This document shows, one piece after another, positions 49,324 to 62,551 of a DNA stretch of 64,000 bases (position 1 is the stretch's first letter; the number at the start of each line of letters is the position of its first letter). The notes under the pieces are model-generated. The model saw only the letters and a list, made by a program, of their open reading frames with translations, searched no databases and had not been told where the DNA came from. Made by a program: the position numbers and the translations under genes. The DNA comes from Colletes latitarsis. Taxonomy: Eukaryota; Arthropoda; Insecta; Hymenoptera; Colletidae. The stretch lies in the NCBI RefSeq assembly GCF_051014445.1, contig NC_135141.1, positions 14,756,001 to 14,820,000 of the forward strand. The letters run 5' to 3'.

Positions 49324-51407
49324 CAGGGTGTTCGGCAACCCCTGGGAAAAATTGTAATGAGACATTCTAGAGGCTAAAATATGACGAAAATCAAGAATAC
49401 CAATTTGTTGATGGAGGCTTCGTTAAAAAGTTATTAACGTTCAAAGTTCCGCTCGTACTGAATTTTTTTCTCGAGAATGCGCAGGATTTCGGGGGTATGT
49501 CTATTGATCAAAAATGATTGTAATTGACCCCTGCAACCGAAAATAATTTTTTTAGAACGATTTGAAATTTTTTAATTTTGTCGAAAAATTTCACACCTTC
49601 TCGAATTTTTTTCTACGAAATGAGTAGGATTTCAGGGATATGACTATTCACCAAAAATAATTGCAATTGACCCCTGCAGCCAAAAATATTTTTTTTAGAA
49701 TGATTTGAAATTTTTTTTTCGTCGAAAAATTTAGGCACCTACCCACTCTCGATTTTTATTAAAAATTAGTTTTTCATTTTTAATAAATTTGTTTAATGTC
49801 CTACGAAAATTTTGTCTAATACTTTTTTGTAGGTACCCATGAGCTCTACTTCAGAAAAAAGTTTCATTGAAGTATATTTACTATTGTAGGAGTTATGGTC
49901 GTTCGAAAATGGGACCACTTTTATGGGGTTTTTCGCACTTTACGGGGCAAGGACTAACTTTTCGAATATTTTTACGCTTTGTACATATTCTCCATCAAAA
50001 TACGCGTAGTTTGCCTTTTCAAACATTAAAATCGTCCCATCCGTTCAGAAGTTATGACGTTTTAAAGAATTGCATGAAATTTCAGGGAACCATTTTTGGC
50101 CTGAAATTAGATTTTCGGTAAAAAATTTTTTTCTCGAAAATGCGATAGGATTTCGGGGGTATGTGTAATGACCAAAAGTGATTATAATCGACCCTCGCAA
50201 CCGAAAATAATTTTTTCAGATCGATTTGAAATTTTATTTTCCATCGAAAAATTTCAGCATCTACCCCCTGTCGATTTTTCTTAAAAATTCGTTTTTCATT
50301 TTTAATAAATTTGTTTGGTGTCCTACGAAAATTTTGTCTAATACTTTTTTGTAGGTACCCATGAACTCTACTTGAGAAAAAAGTTTCATTGAAATATATT
50401 CACAATTGTAGAAGTTATGGTCGTTTGAAACTTGAACCATTTTTATGGGGGGGTTTTCACTTTACGAGGGCAAGGAACAACTTTTCCAATATTTTTAGAA
50501 TGTTTATTTATTCTCCGCCGAAATACGCATTGTTTGCATTTTGAAACATTGAAATTCTCCAATCCGTTCAGAAGTTATGATGTTTTAAACATACGCATGA
50601 AATTTCAGGGCAACATTTCTGGCCACATATTATATTTTTAGTAATGAATTTTTTTCTCGAAAACGCGTAGGATTTCGGGGGTATGTATATTCACCAAAAA
50701 TCACTGTAATCGACCCTTGCAACCGAAAATAATTTTTTCGGATCGATTTGAAATTTTTTTTTTCACCGAAAAATTTCAACACACTACCACCTGTTGATTT
50801 TTATTAAAAATTCGTTTTTCATTTTTAATAAATTTGTTTGGTGTCCTACGAAAATTTTGTTCAATACCTTTTTGTAGGCACCCATGAGCTCTACTTCAGA
50901 AAAAAGTTTCATTGAAATATATTCACTATTGTAGGAATTATGGCTGTTTGAAAATTCGACCATTTTTATGGGATTTTTCTCACTTTACGGGGTCAAGGAA
51001 CAACTTTTGGAATATTCTTGAAATATCTACATATTCTATACTAAAATACGCGTTGTTTGCTTTTTTAAACATTAAAATCGTCCCATCCGTTCAGAAGTTA
51101 TGACGTTTTAAAGAATTGCATGAAATTTCAGGGCAACATTTTTGGTCTGAAATTAGATTTTCGGTAAGGAATTTTTTTCTCGAAAATGCGTAGGATTTCG
51201 GGGGTATGTGTATTGATCAAAAGTGATTATAATCGTCCCTCGCAACCGAAAATAATTTTTTCAGAATAATTTGAAATTTTTTTAATTTAATTCTTTATAA
51301 CTTTTTATCGACGCCTCAGTCAAGAAATCGATATTCTCGATTTTCGTCTTTTTTTGGCCTCTAGAATCTCCTATTAAGATTTTTCCCATGGGTGGCCGAA
51401 CACCCTG
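49324..51407 (-). mobile_element. complete CAGGGTGTTC-family TIR element
   Basis: CAGGGTGTTCGGC at 49324 and GCCGAACACCCTG ending at 51407, TA on both sides. The left edge is S2 (GTTATTAACGTTCAAAGTTCC), the right S1 type (AATTTAATTCTTTATAAC), so the element points to the minus strand. Internally two A modules precede B+A units; open frames at 49867, 50432 and 50912 mark successive B modules. No transposase motif. Confidence 0.9.
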
Positions 51408-51627
51408 TATAAGGAACTGCAGATGTAGATTCCACATAGTCAAACATTATCGTTTATAGAATTTAACAAAATAAATTAATTTATAATACGTTGGAAGGAT
51501 AATTTTAGACTTTCTAATGTTTGTTCAATTAAATCAGTTCTAGTATGTACAAAGTTTCTACGACTAATCATTCTATTTAGACAATTATTAGCTATTACAG
51601 AAATATCGACGATAAGACAAACTTTAA

Positions 51628-51821
51628 TTTGACGGATGCCAGATTCCATATTTAAAATTGCAGAACGCGTAAATATTATTTTTCAACAACTTATGTTGAA
51701 TTTTATTGATACAATGGCATGAATGCATATTCCACTTAAAAGAAAAATCGTATTTTAAGATAACCGTCAACATGAGAGGTATCAATAAATATACGTGCGA
51801 TCAATGCACGTAAATCTAGCG
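51628..51821. mobile_element. diverged piggyBac-like MITE copy
   Basis: Aligns by eye with 26402-26619: CAGATTC, CGTAAATATTATTT, CTTATGTTGAAT, AATCGTATTTTAAG and GTAAATCTAGCG are shared in order. TTAA lies at 51624-51627 and 51822-51825. The left terminal repeat is badly eroded, the right one has one change (CTAGCG for CTAGTG). Confidence 0.7.
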
Positions 51822-51825
51822 TTAA

Positions 51826-52576
51826 AGATGTGGATAATGGACACGTGACTTGAGAGTTGCGCAAGGGGTCGAATGAAAATATGAAAAGAAACATCTTCCG
51901 GGTGGGAATTAATCGTCGAAACAATCGGGCTCGAGTGTGGGGATAGAGAAAGGTAATAAAATTTCGGTGAAAAAGCGGAGATTGGGCGCGTAGAGGGTCG
52001 GAGGGGTGGCTCGAGTGCGCGACAGATAGCCGGAGAGGGGAAATTAGGAGAAAGCCAGAGGGTGCTCCCTTCCAGAGCCCTTGTGCAACTTCTATAGCGT
52101 ATTACACCGGGAGAGAAAAGTGGTTGCCAGCTGAATGGCCGGTGTTTTACAACAGTGGCGAGAGCCGAATAACCCTCGTGGCTTTGTTGAATCGCGGCCT
52201 CACGAATGTACCTGCGGTAAAAATCAGCCACTACTGTGCACGGAAGTCCCGGGCCCCCGGGAGAACCGTAAAGGGTTAAAGCGCCATAAAACGAACCATT
52301 ATCGACTCGTAGAGGGCGGGAAAAAATGTCCAGTTACGTTTCCGCGGGAACCTTAATTGCACCCAGGCTGTTTTCTTCGACGGATTTGCGTGTACCATCT
52401 ATAAAACTTTGCCAATGCTTCCACAACAAAAATCTACAGAAAGAAATGATTGTGAAAATTTAATCTCGGATAAAAATAGTTTATAGAATCGATAATAATC
52501 GGAATGAACGTACAACTGCAGTTGTATGTATCTGTTTCCCACCCTGCATATTATTTATTAAACTCTAAATGTTGTA
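51826..52576. other. GC-rich island, possible regulatory element
   Basis: A GC-rich stretch with CCCGGGCCCCCGGG near 52247-52262 and a following block GCGCCATAAAACGAACC, which contains a posterior-Hox-like CCATAAA core. Frames on both strands (51782-52231 minus, 52135-52356 plus) overlap completely and carry no known domain. Composition suggests a CpG-rich non-coding island; function is inference. Confidence 0.35.
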
Positions 52577-55177
52577 CCGGGTGTTCGGCCACCCCTGGGA
52601 AAAATTTTAATGGGAGATTTTAGAGGCCAAAATAAGACGAAAATCAAGAATACTAATTTGTTGATGGAGGCTTCGTTAAAAAGTTATTAACGTTTAAATG
52701 AACAAAATTCAAATCGTTCTGGATAAATTATTTTCGGTTGCTGGGGTCAATTACAATCAGTTTTGGTGAATAGATATATCCTCGAAATCCTACCCACTTT
52801 CGAGAAAAAAAGTCGAAAATGTGTGAAATTTCGCAGCATCTACCCCGTTGTTGATTTTTCTTAAAAATTCGTTTTTTATTTTTAATAAATTTATTTGATC
52901 TCCTATGGAAATATTGTTTAATACTTTTTTGTAGGTACCCATGAGCTCCGCTTCAGAAAAAAGTTTTATTGAAAGATATTCACTATTGTAAGAGTTATGG
53001 CTGTTTGAAAATTGGACCATTTCTATGGGTTTTTTTCACTTTACGGGATTAAGGATCAACTTTCCGAATATTTTTGGAATTTCTACATATTCTCCACCAA
53101 AATACGCATTGGTTGTCTTTTGGAAAATTAAAATCTTCCAATCCGTTCAGAAATTATGATATTTGAAACATTTGCAATCTGAAATTTCGAGGAAGCATTT
53201 CTGGCCAGAAATTATATTTTCAGTAAAGAATTTTTTTCTCGAAAGTGTGTAGGAATTTGAGAGTGTGTGTATTCACCAAAAATTATTGTAATTGAACTCT
53301 GCAAACGAAAATAATTTTTTTAGAACGATTTGAAATTTTTTAATTTCGTCTAAAAATTTCAGCATCTACCCCCTTGTCGATTTTTCTTAATAATTCATTT
53401 TTTATTTTTAATAATTTTGTTTGACACTCTACAGAAAAATTATCTAATACTTTTTTGTAGGTGCCTATGGGCTCTGCTTCAGAAAAAAATTTCAATGAGA
53501 TACCATTACTATTGTAGGAGTTATGGCCGTTTAAAAACTGGACCACTTTTATGGGGTTTTTCACATTTTACGGGATTAAGGAGCAACTTTTCCAACATTT
53601 TTAGAATTTCTACATATTCTATACTAAAATACGCGTTGATTGATTTTTTAAACATTAAAATCGTCCAATCCGTTCAGGAGTTATGATGTTTTAAAGATTC
53701 GCATGAAATTTCGATGTGGCCATTCCTGGCTATAAATTATATTTTCGATTAGGAATTTTTTTCTCGAAAATGCGTAGGATTTCGGGGGTATGTGTAATGA
53801 CCAAAAATTATCGTAATTGACTCCCGCGACCAAAAATAATTTTTCCAGAATGATTTGAAACTTTTCATTTTCGTCGAACAATTTCAGCACCTACCCCTTT
53901 GTCGATTTTCCTTAAAAATTCGTTTTTGATTTTTAATAATTCCGTTTGACGCTTTACGGAAAAGTTGTTTAATACTTTTTTGTAGGTATCCATGAGCTCT
54001 AATTCCTTACTGATTTTCAATGCGATACGTTCATTATTGTAGGAGTTATGGTCGTTTGAAAATTGAACCATTTTTATGAGGTTTTTCTCACTTTACGGGG
54101 TCAAGGAACAACTTTTTCAATATTGTTAGAATTTCTACATATTCTAGACTAAAATACACGTTGTTCGCTTTTTGAAACATTAAAATCCTTCAATCCGTTC
54201 AAAAGTTATGACGTTTTAAAGATATGTATGAAATTTCAGGGAAGCATTTCTGGCCTCACATTAGATTTTCGGAAAAGAATTTTTTTCTTGAAAGTGCGTA
54301 GGATTTCAGGGGTATGTCTATTCACCAAAAATGATTGTAATTGACCCCTACAGACAAAAATATTTTTTTCATAACGATTTGAAATATATTTTTTTCGTCG
54401 AAAAATTTAAACACCCTTTGTCGATTTTTCTTAAAAATTCATTTTTTATTTTTAATAATTTTGTTTGGTGCTCTACAGAAAAGTTGCCTAATACTGTTTT
54501 GTAGGTATCCATGAGCTCTACTTCGGGGAATAGTTTCATTGAAATATATTCACTATTGTAAGAATTATGGTCGTTTTAAGTTATGACCATTTCTATGCTG
54601 TTTTTGTCATTTTGCGTGGTCAAGAACTAACTTCTCGAATATTCTTGGAATATCTACATATTCTATACTAAAATACGCGTTGTTTGGCTTTTTAAAAATT
54701 AAAATCGTCGAATCCGTTCAGGAGTTATGACGTTTTAAAGAATTGCATGAAATTTCAAGGAACCATTTTTGGCCTCAAATTAGATTTTCGGTAAGAAATT
54801 TTTTTCTCGAAACTGAGTAGGATTTTGGGTGTATGTCTATTCACCAAAAATGATTGTAATTGCCCCCTGTAACTAAATATAATTTTTTTAGTATGGTTTG
54901 AAATTTTTTAATTTCGTCTAAAAATTTCAGTATCTACTCGATTTTTTTTCTCGAAAGTGGATAGGATTTCGAGGGTATGTATATTCACCAAAAATTATTG
55001 TAATCGACCCCCGCAATCGAAAATAATTTTTCCAGAACGATTTGGAATTTTTGAATTTAATTGTTAATAACTTTTAAACATAGCCTCCATCAACAAATTG
55101 ATACACTTGATTTTCGCCTTATTCTGGCCTCTAGAACCTCCCATTAAAATTTTTCCCAGGTGTGGCCGAACACCCTG
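52577..55177 (-). mobile_element. CAGGGTGTTC-family TIR element with an orientation switch near its left end
   Basis: The left terminus reads CCGGGTGTTCGGCC at 52577 (second base changed from the family's A); the right is GCCGAACACCCTG ending at 55177 with TA following. A plus-strand A module at about 52690-52830 is followed from about 52833 by minus-strand modules to the S1-type right edge (GAATTTAATTGTTAATAAC). The left inner edge mixes S2 (AACGTTTAAA) and S1-like sequence. This is a second member, besides the one at 22047, with inner modules in both directions. Confidence 0.87.
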
Positions 55178-55589
55178 TATATGTAGTTTTTACCACAAAA
55201 GCGTACAGAATGAAATTTCGTTAGTGTCATTTACAGTTATATTTGTCTATTTCACACTGTTTACGCGATCTATAATCCCCACCATTGCTCCCATAGCAGG
55301 AATGCATGTGCATAACTAAACTTGCGAGAAATGAAATTTGGAAACTTTTATATTCCACAGAAATTATTGATAGAATCGTCGGTAATCGGGATATGAACCT
55401 ACTAATTTGTTTCTACCAAGGAAACTAACTTTTGCATTTAAATATTTCTCATTCAGAGCAACGTCAGGTAATTCAAATGAATAGTAGTAAAAATTAAGTG
55501 GAAACTATGATACAATTTCGTAAACTGTTCCCTTATCGGTGAACGAATCTGAAAAGTGGAAGAACAATGACGCAATAATAGTTACTAAC
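55178..55589. other. AT-rich DNA, probable intron 3' of the zinc-finger exon
   Basis: No repeat recognised. If the exon at 55590-55765 is real, this is the start of its downstream intron on the minus strand, beginning with the donor GTTAGTAAC (read on the minus strand at 55589-55581). Confidence 0.5.
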
Positions 55590-55765
55590 CTGTGGGCACA
55601 TTTTGCACTGGTATTTCCTCGGTGGATGAGAGTGTGGCCCGCCTAAATGCGGGTTCAGGTGCGACGGATGAGAGGGTTTCACGGTCAAAGGCTGAGGAAC
55701 CACCAGCAAACTCGCCGGCGGGCTCCCGCTGCTGGATCCTCCGGCGCCTCGGTATTGATCCTCTC
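55590..55765 (-). CDS. internal exon of a C2H2 zinc-finger protein (partial)
   Basis: The minus strand encodes about 58 residues: an acidic/Gly-Ser start (EDQYRGAGGSSSGSPPAS), a Pro/His-rich linker (PSHPSHLNPHLGGPHSH), then RKYQCKMCPQ. That last piece is the first strand of a C2H2 finger (Y-x-C-x2-C), so the rest of the finger must lie in the next exon. The exon ends CCACAG followed by GTTAGTAAC, a good donor in phase 0. It begins after GATGATTTCAG, a plausible acceptor in phase 1 with a modest pyrimidine tract. The length of 176 bp fits both phases. The peptide reminds me of the rotund/squeeze family, whose first finger begins in a similar way, but this is recall without alignment, so I give no symbol. 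Composition is far more GC-rich than the flanks. A nuclear DNA-binding role follows from the domain. Confidence 0.62.
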
Positions 55766-55926
55766 CTGAAATCATCGATCCCGTTAACGAAAACTTGCAC
55801 GACTTCCATGACGCGTTCTGTAATTATTATCGTGTTCGTGAGACTGGTTTAGCCTGTTCCCCAGTAAATTATCGTCCATATGCAACGTTATGGTCGAAGT
55901 CAGGTTTAATAACATCGATATGGCTA
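55766..55926. other. probable intron upstream of the zinc-finger exon
   Basis: Short stretch between the exon's acceptor side and the left edge of the next satellite array. No feature beyond the acceptor context. Confidence 0.4.
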
Positions 55927-58900
55927 CCTTTTATGCAAATATATATTACGTATCCCCAATTTTTATACATAATTTTAACAAACTAGTAATATTATCCTCC
56001 TTATACAAACATCATAAATGTGCAATTCGATATATTCTGGAATCAATAAGTTCTCGCGTTAAACCAGATAATAACCCACATTCGTGAATCGAGCTTAGAA
56101 TATAATCATTTTATGCAAATATATATTACGTATTCCTAATTTTTATACGTAATTTTAACAAACTAGTAATATTATCCTCCTTATACAAACATCACAAATG
56201 TGCAATTCGATATATTCTGGAACAGATAATAACCCACATTCGTGAATCGAGCTTAGAATATAATCAGTTTATGCAAATATATATTACGTATCCCTAGTTT
56301 TTATACATAATTTTAACAAACTAGTAATATTATCCTCCTTATACAAACATCATAAATGTGCAATTCGATATATTAATAAATTCTCACGTTAAACCAGATA
56401 ATAACCCACATTCGTGAATCGAGCTTAGAATATAATCATTTTATGCAAATATATATTACATATCCCTAATTTCTGTACATAATTTTAACAAACTAGTAAT
56501 ATTATCCTCCTTATACAAACATCATAAATGTGCAATTCGATATACTCTGGAATCAATAAGTTCTCGCGTTAAACCAGATAATAACCCACATTCGTGAATC
56601 GAGCTTAGAATATAATCATTTTATGCAAATATACATTACGTATCCTTAATTTTTGTACATAATTTTAACAAACTAGTAATATTATCCTCCTTATACAAAC
56701 ATCATAAATGTGCAATTCGATATATTAATAAGTTCTCACGTGAAACCAGATAATAACCCACATTCGTGAATCGAGCTTAGAATATAATCATTTTATGCAA
56801 ATATATATTACGTATTCCTAATTTTTATACGTAATTTTAACAAACTAGTAATATTATCCTCCTTATACAAACATCATAAATGTGCAATTCGATATAATCT
56901 GGAATCAATAAGTTCTCACGTTAAACCATATAATAACCCACATTCGTGAATCGAGCTTAGAATATAATCATTTTATGCAAATATATATTACGTATTCCCA
57001 ATTTTTATACATAATTTTAACAAACTAGTAATATTATCCTCCTTATACAAACATCATAAATGTGCAATTCGATATATTCTGGAATCAATAAGTTCTCGCG
57101 TTAAACCAGATAATAACCCACATTCGTGAATCGAGCTTAGAATATAATCATTTTATGCAAATATACATTACGTATCCTTAATTTTTATACATAATTTTAA
57201 CAAACTAGTAATATTATCCTCCTTATACAAACATCATAAATGTGCAATTCGATATATTAATAAGTTCTCACGTTAAACCAGATAATAACCCACATTCGTG
57301 AATCGAGCTTAGAATATAATCATTTTATGCAAATATATATTACGTATCCCCAATTTTTATACATAATTTTAACAAACTACTATTATCCTCCTTATACAAA
57401 CATCATAAATGTGCAATTCGATATATTAATAAGTTCTCACGTTAAACCTGATAATAACCCACATTCGTGAATCGAGCTTAGAATATAATTATTTTATGCA
57501 AATGTATATTACGTATCCCTAATTTTTATACATAATTTTAACAAACTAGTAATATTATCCTCCTTATACAAACATCATAAATGTGCAATTCGATATATTA
57601 ATAAGTTCTCACGTTAAACCAGATAATAACCCACATTCGTGAATCGAGCTTAGAATATAATCATTTTATGCAAATATATATTACGTATCCCCAATTTTTA
57701 TACATAATTTTAACAAACTAGCAATATTATCGTCCTTATACAAACATCATAAATGTGCAATTCGATATACTCTGGAATCAATAAGTTCTCGCGTTAAACC
57801 AGATAATAACCCACATTCGTGAATCGAGCTTAGAATATAATCATTTTATGCAAATATATATTACGTATCCCCAATTTTTATACATAATTTTAACAAACTA
57901 GCAATATTATCGTCCTTATACAAACATCATAAATGTGCAATTCGATATACTCTGGAATCAATAAGTTCTCGCGTTAAACCAGATAATAACCCACATTCGT
58001 GAATCGAGCTTAGAATATAATCATTTTATGCAAATATATATTACGTATCCCCAATTTTTATACATAATTTTAACAAACTAGCAATATTATCGTCCTTATA
58101 CAAACATCATAAATGTGCAATTCGATATACTCTGGAATCAATAAGTTCTCGCGTTAAACCAGATAATAACCCACATTCGTGAATCGAGCTTAGAATATAA
58201 TCATTTTATGCAAATATATATTACGTATCCCCAATTTTTATACATAATTTTAACAAACTAGTAATATTATCGTCCTTATACAAACATCATAAATGTGCAA
58301 TTCGATATATTAATAAGTTCTCACGTTAAACCAGATAATAACCCACATTCGTGAATCGAGCTTAGAATATAATCATTTTATGCAAATATATATTACGTAT
58401 CCCCAATTTTTATACATAATTTTAACAAACTACTATTATCCTCCTTATACAAACATCATAAATGTGCAATTCGATATATTAATAAGTTCTCACGTTAAAC
58501 CAGATAATAACCCACATTCGTGAATCGAGCTTAGAATATAATCATTTTATGCAAATATATATTACGTATCTCCAATTTTTATACATAATTTTAACAAACT
58601 AGTAATATTATCCTCCTTATACAAACATCATAAATGTGCAATTCGATATATTAATAAGTTCTCACGTTAAACCAGATAATAACCCACATTCGTGAATCGA
58701 GCTTAGAATATAATCATTTTATGCAAATATATATTACGTATCCTTAATTTTTATACATAATTTTAACAAACTAGTAATATTATCCTCCTTATACAAACAT
58801 CATAAATGTGCAATTCGATATATTAATAAGTTCTCGCGTTAAACCAGATAATAACCCACATTCCTGAATCGAGCTTAGAATATAATCATTTTATGCAAAT

Positions 58901-59400
58901 ATATATTACGTATCTCTAATTTTTGTACATAATTTTAACAAACTATTATTATCCTCCTTATACAAACATCATAAATGTGCAATTCAATATATTAATAAGT
59001 TCTCGCGTTAAACCAGATAATAACCCACATTCGTGAATCGAGCTTAGAATATAATCATTTTAGGCAAATATATATTACATATCCCTAATTTTTGTACATA
59101 ATTTTAACAAACTAGTAATATTATCCTCCTTATACAAACATCATAAATGTGCAATTCGATATATTAATAAGTTCTCGCATTAAACCAGATAATAACCCAC
59201 ATTCGTGAATCGAGCTTAGAATATAATCATTTTATGCAAATGTATATTACGTATCCCCAATTTTTATACATAATTTTAACAAACTAGTAATATTATCCTT
59301 CTTATACAAACATCATAAATGTGCAATTCAATATATTAATAAGTTCTCACGTTAAACCAGATAATAACCCACATTCGTGAATCGAGCTTAGAACATAATC
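55927..59400. repeat. satellite array of 20 units, ~169-180 bp
   Basis: TTTTATGCAAATATATATTACG recurs about 20 times (as a motif with small changes) from 55929 to 59232. Units with TCTGGAATCAATAAGTTC are 180 bp; those with ATTAATAAGTTC are about 169-172 bp. Lines 57661-57840, 57841-58020 and 58021-58200 are identical over 180 bp, so part of the array was homogenised very recently. Each unit carries ATGCAAAT, the octamer bound by POU proteins, and a conserved block CACATTCGTGAATCGAGC. No coding frame. It would lie in the intron upstream of the zinc-finger exon. Confidence 0.93.
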
Positions 59401-60121
59401 ATCACTGTTATGTCAATTCAGTCACTTATAATCGTCAATTGCAATTAAAAGTAATTTAGTTGTGGAAATAATTATGATCCATTAGCTTTCTATTATTTTA
59501 GTTATAACATTTAAGGTTCCTGATTGAAAATAGCACAAATGGTTAAGGTAATACGTTGATTAGAAAATGTTAATATTGATATTGATACAAAATTTCGACG
59601 AACTTAATGGATCAACGCGAATGCAACTGATCGTGAAATTCAACGAGTTCTACTTGCGTTTATCGCGACATTTGATCGTGAATAAAATGGTAATAATTAG
59701 AGAATATTACAAAATGCCACGAAAATAAATATTATTAAAAATTTCAGCAATATCTGACTCGTTTTACGCGTGCTTAGAAAAATACGAGCATTCTATTTTC
59801 GTAAATCGCGATCAACAATGCCAGACGAAGATATAACGATTAGTCAGCGAACCGGATCGCAAAAAAATATTGAAATTATATGTAAACGTTTCTTTGAAAA
59901 CACCTCGATTATTACCAGCGGGAATTTAAATACGGAAACGTTTTAACAACAACATTAAGTGAACTTCAAAAAACTAAATAAATAACTGCTTCAAGATACA
60001 CTGAATCTAAAGAATTCGGGAAAATTCTGTTTCAATTTATTCGGTAAAAAGGGAAGAATCTTTAAATAAAATATTATAAAATTTTAACAGTAAAATTTAA
60101 ATTATTATAAAATTTTAACAA
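59401..60121. other. AT-rich single-copy DNA
   Basis: No gene or repeat recognised except a small local duplication of ATTATAAAATTTTAACA at about 60071 and 60106, just before the truncated element. Confidence 0.45.
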
Positions 60122-62551
60122 TAAAATTCTACAGGCCAAAACAAGACGAAAATCATGAATAACAATTTGTTGATAGAGGCTTCGTTAAAAAGTTATTAAC
60201 AAAATTATTATCAAAGGTTGTTAATAAAATTTGTCCACCTTCGCGAATTCTTTTCTCGAAGATAAGTAAATTTTCGGGGGTGTGACTATTGACCAAAACT
60301 GATTGTAATTGACCCCCATAACCAAGAACGATTTGAAATTTTTTAATTTCGTTGAAAAATTTTAGCAGCCACCCCCTGTCAATTTCTCTTAAAAATTCCT
60401 TTTGCATTTTTAATAAATTTGTTTGACGCGTTACGGAAAAGTTACTTAATACTTTTTTGAAGGTACCCATGAACTCTATTTTACTCCAAAATTTCATTGA
60501 AATGTATTCACTATTGTAGGAGTTATGATCGCTTGAAACTTAGACCAGTTTTATGGGATTCTCCACACTTTACGGGGTTAAAGACCAACTTTTCGAATAT
60601 TCCTGGAATTTCTACATATTACCTACCAAAATACGCGTTGTTTGTGCTTCGAAGCATTAAAATCGTCCAATCCGTTCAGGAGTTATGATGTTTTAAACAA
60701 ATTCATGAAATTTCAGGGTAACATTTCTGGCCACAGATTATATTTTTAGTAATGAATTTTCTTCTCGAAAATGGTTAGGATTTCGGGAATATGTCTATTC
60801 ACCAAAAATTATTGTAATTGCCTTCTGCAATTGAAAATAATTTTTTCAGAACGATTTGAAATTTTTTATTTTCACCGAAAAATTTAAGCACCTACCCCGT
60901 GTCGATTTTTCTTAAAAATGTGTTTTTGATTTTTAGTAATTTTGTTTGACGCCCTACAGAAAAGTTGTCTAATACTTTTTTGTAGGTACCCATGGGCTCT
61001 TCTTCAGAAAAAAGTTTCATTGAAATATATTCACTATTACAGGAGTTATGGCAGTGTGAAAATTGGACCATTTTTATGGGATTTTTCTAACTTTACGGGG
61101 TCAAGAAACAACTTTTTCAATATTGTTAGAATTCCTACATATTCTTCACCAAAATACGCGTCGTTTGCCGTTTGGAAAATTAAAATCCTCAGATCCGTTC
61201 AGAAGTTATGATGTTTTCAAGTTATGAATGAAGTTACGTGGTACCATTTCTGGCCAATACATTATATTTTCGGTTAGGAATTTTTTTCTCGAAGACGCAT
61301 AGGATTTCGGGGGTATGTATATTCACCAAAAATCATTGTAATCGATCCTTGCAACCGCCAATAATTTTTTCAGAACGGTTTGAAATTTTATTTTTCACCG
61401 AAAAATTTCAACACCCTACCCCCTATCGATTTCTATTAAAAATTCGTTTTTCATTTTTAATTAATTTGTTTGGTGTCCTACGAAAATGTTGTTTAATACT
61501 TTTTTGTAAATACCCGTGAGCTCTACTTCAGAAAAAAGTTTCATTGAAATATATTCACTACTGTAGAAGTTATGGTCGTTTGAAACATGAACCATTTTTA
61601 TGGGGTTTTTCGCAACTTTACCGGGCTAGGAACAACTTTTCGAATATTCTTGGAATATCTACGTATTCTATACTAAAATACGCGTCGTTTTCTTTTTTAA
61701 ACATTAAAATCGTCCCATCCGTTCAGAAGTTATGACGTTTTATAGAATTGCATGAAATTTCAGGGCAGACATTTTTGGCCTGAAATTAGATTTTCGGTAA
61801 GGAATTTTTTTCTCGAAAATGCGAAGGATTTCGGGGGTATGTGTAATGACCAAAAGTGATTGTAATCGACCCTCGCAACCGAAAATAATTTTTTCAGAAC
61901 GGTTTGAAATTTTATTTTTCACCGAAAAATTTCAACACCCTACCCCCTGTCGATTTTTATTAAAAATTCGTTTTTCATTTTTAATAAATTTGTTTGGTGT
62001 CCTACGAAAATTTTGTTTAATACTTTTTTGTAAATACCCGTGAGCTCTACTTTAGAAAAAAGTTTCATTGAAATATATTCACTATTGTAGATGTTATGGT
62101 CGTTTGAAACTTGAACCATTTTTATGGGGTTTTTCGCACTTTACCGGGCTAGGAACAACTTTTCGAATATTCTTGGAATATCTACGTATTCTATACTAAA
62201 ATACGCGTTGTTTGCTTTTTTAAACATTAAAATCGTCCCATCCGTTCAGAAGTTATGACGTTTTATAGAATTGCATGAAATTTCAGGGCAGACATTTTTG
62301 GCTTGAAATTAGATTTTCGGTAAGGAATTTTTTTCTCGAAAATGCGAAGGATTTCGGGGGTATGTGTAATGACCAAAAGTGATTGTAATCGACCCTCGCA
62401 ACTGAAAATAATTTTTTCAGAATAATTTGAAATTTTTTAATTGAATTTTTAATGAGACCTCAGTCAAGAAATTGATATTCTTGATTTTCGTCTTATTTTG
62501 GCCTCTAGAATCCCCCATTAAAATTTTTCCCAGGCGTGGCCAAACACCCTG
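60122..62551 (-). mobile_element. CAGGGTGTTC-family element lacking its left tip
   Basis: The left end starts inside the TIR (AATTCTACAGGCCAAAAC corresponds to the family's ATTCTAGAGGCCAAAAT), so about 45 bp of tip are missing. The right terminus AAACACCCTG ends at 62551 with TA following. Internal modules are in minus orientation; the last two B+A units are 524 bp apart (frame ends at 61519 and 62043). The right inner edge is S1-like with a short deletion. Non-coding. Confidence 0.87.

Noticed and set aside
51782..52231. A 149-codon minus-strand frame, the second longest in the window
   Set aside because: It lies in a GC-rich island, overlaps plus-strand frames, has no domain, and its 3' part runs into the diverged MITE. 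Its length is explained by low stop-codon frequency.
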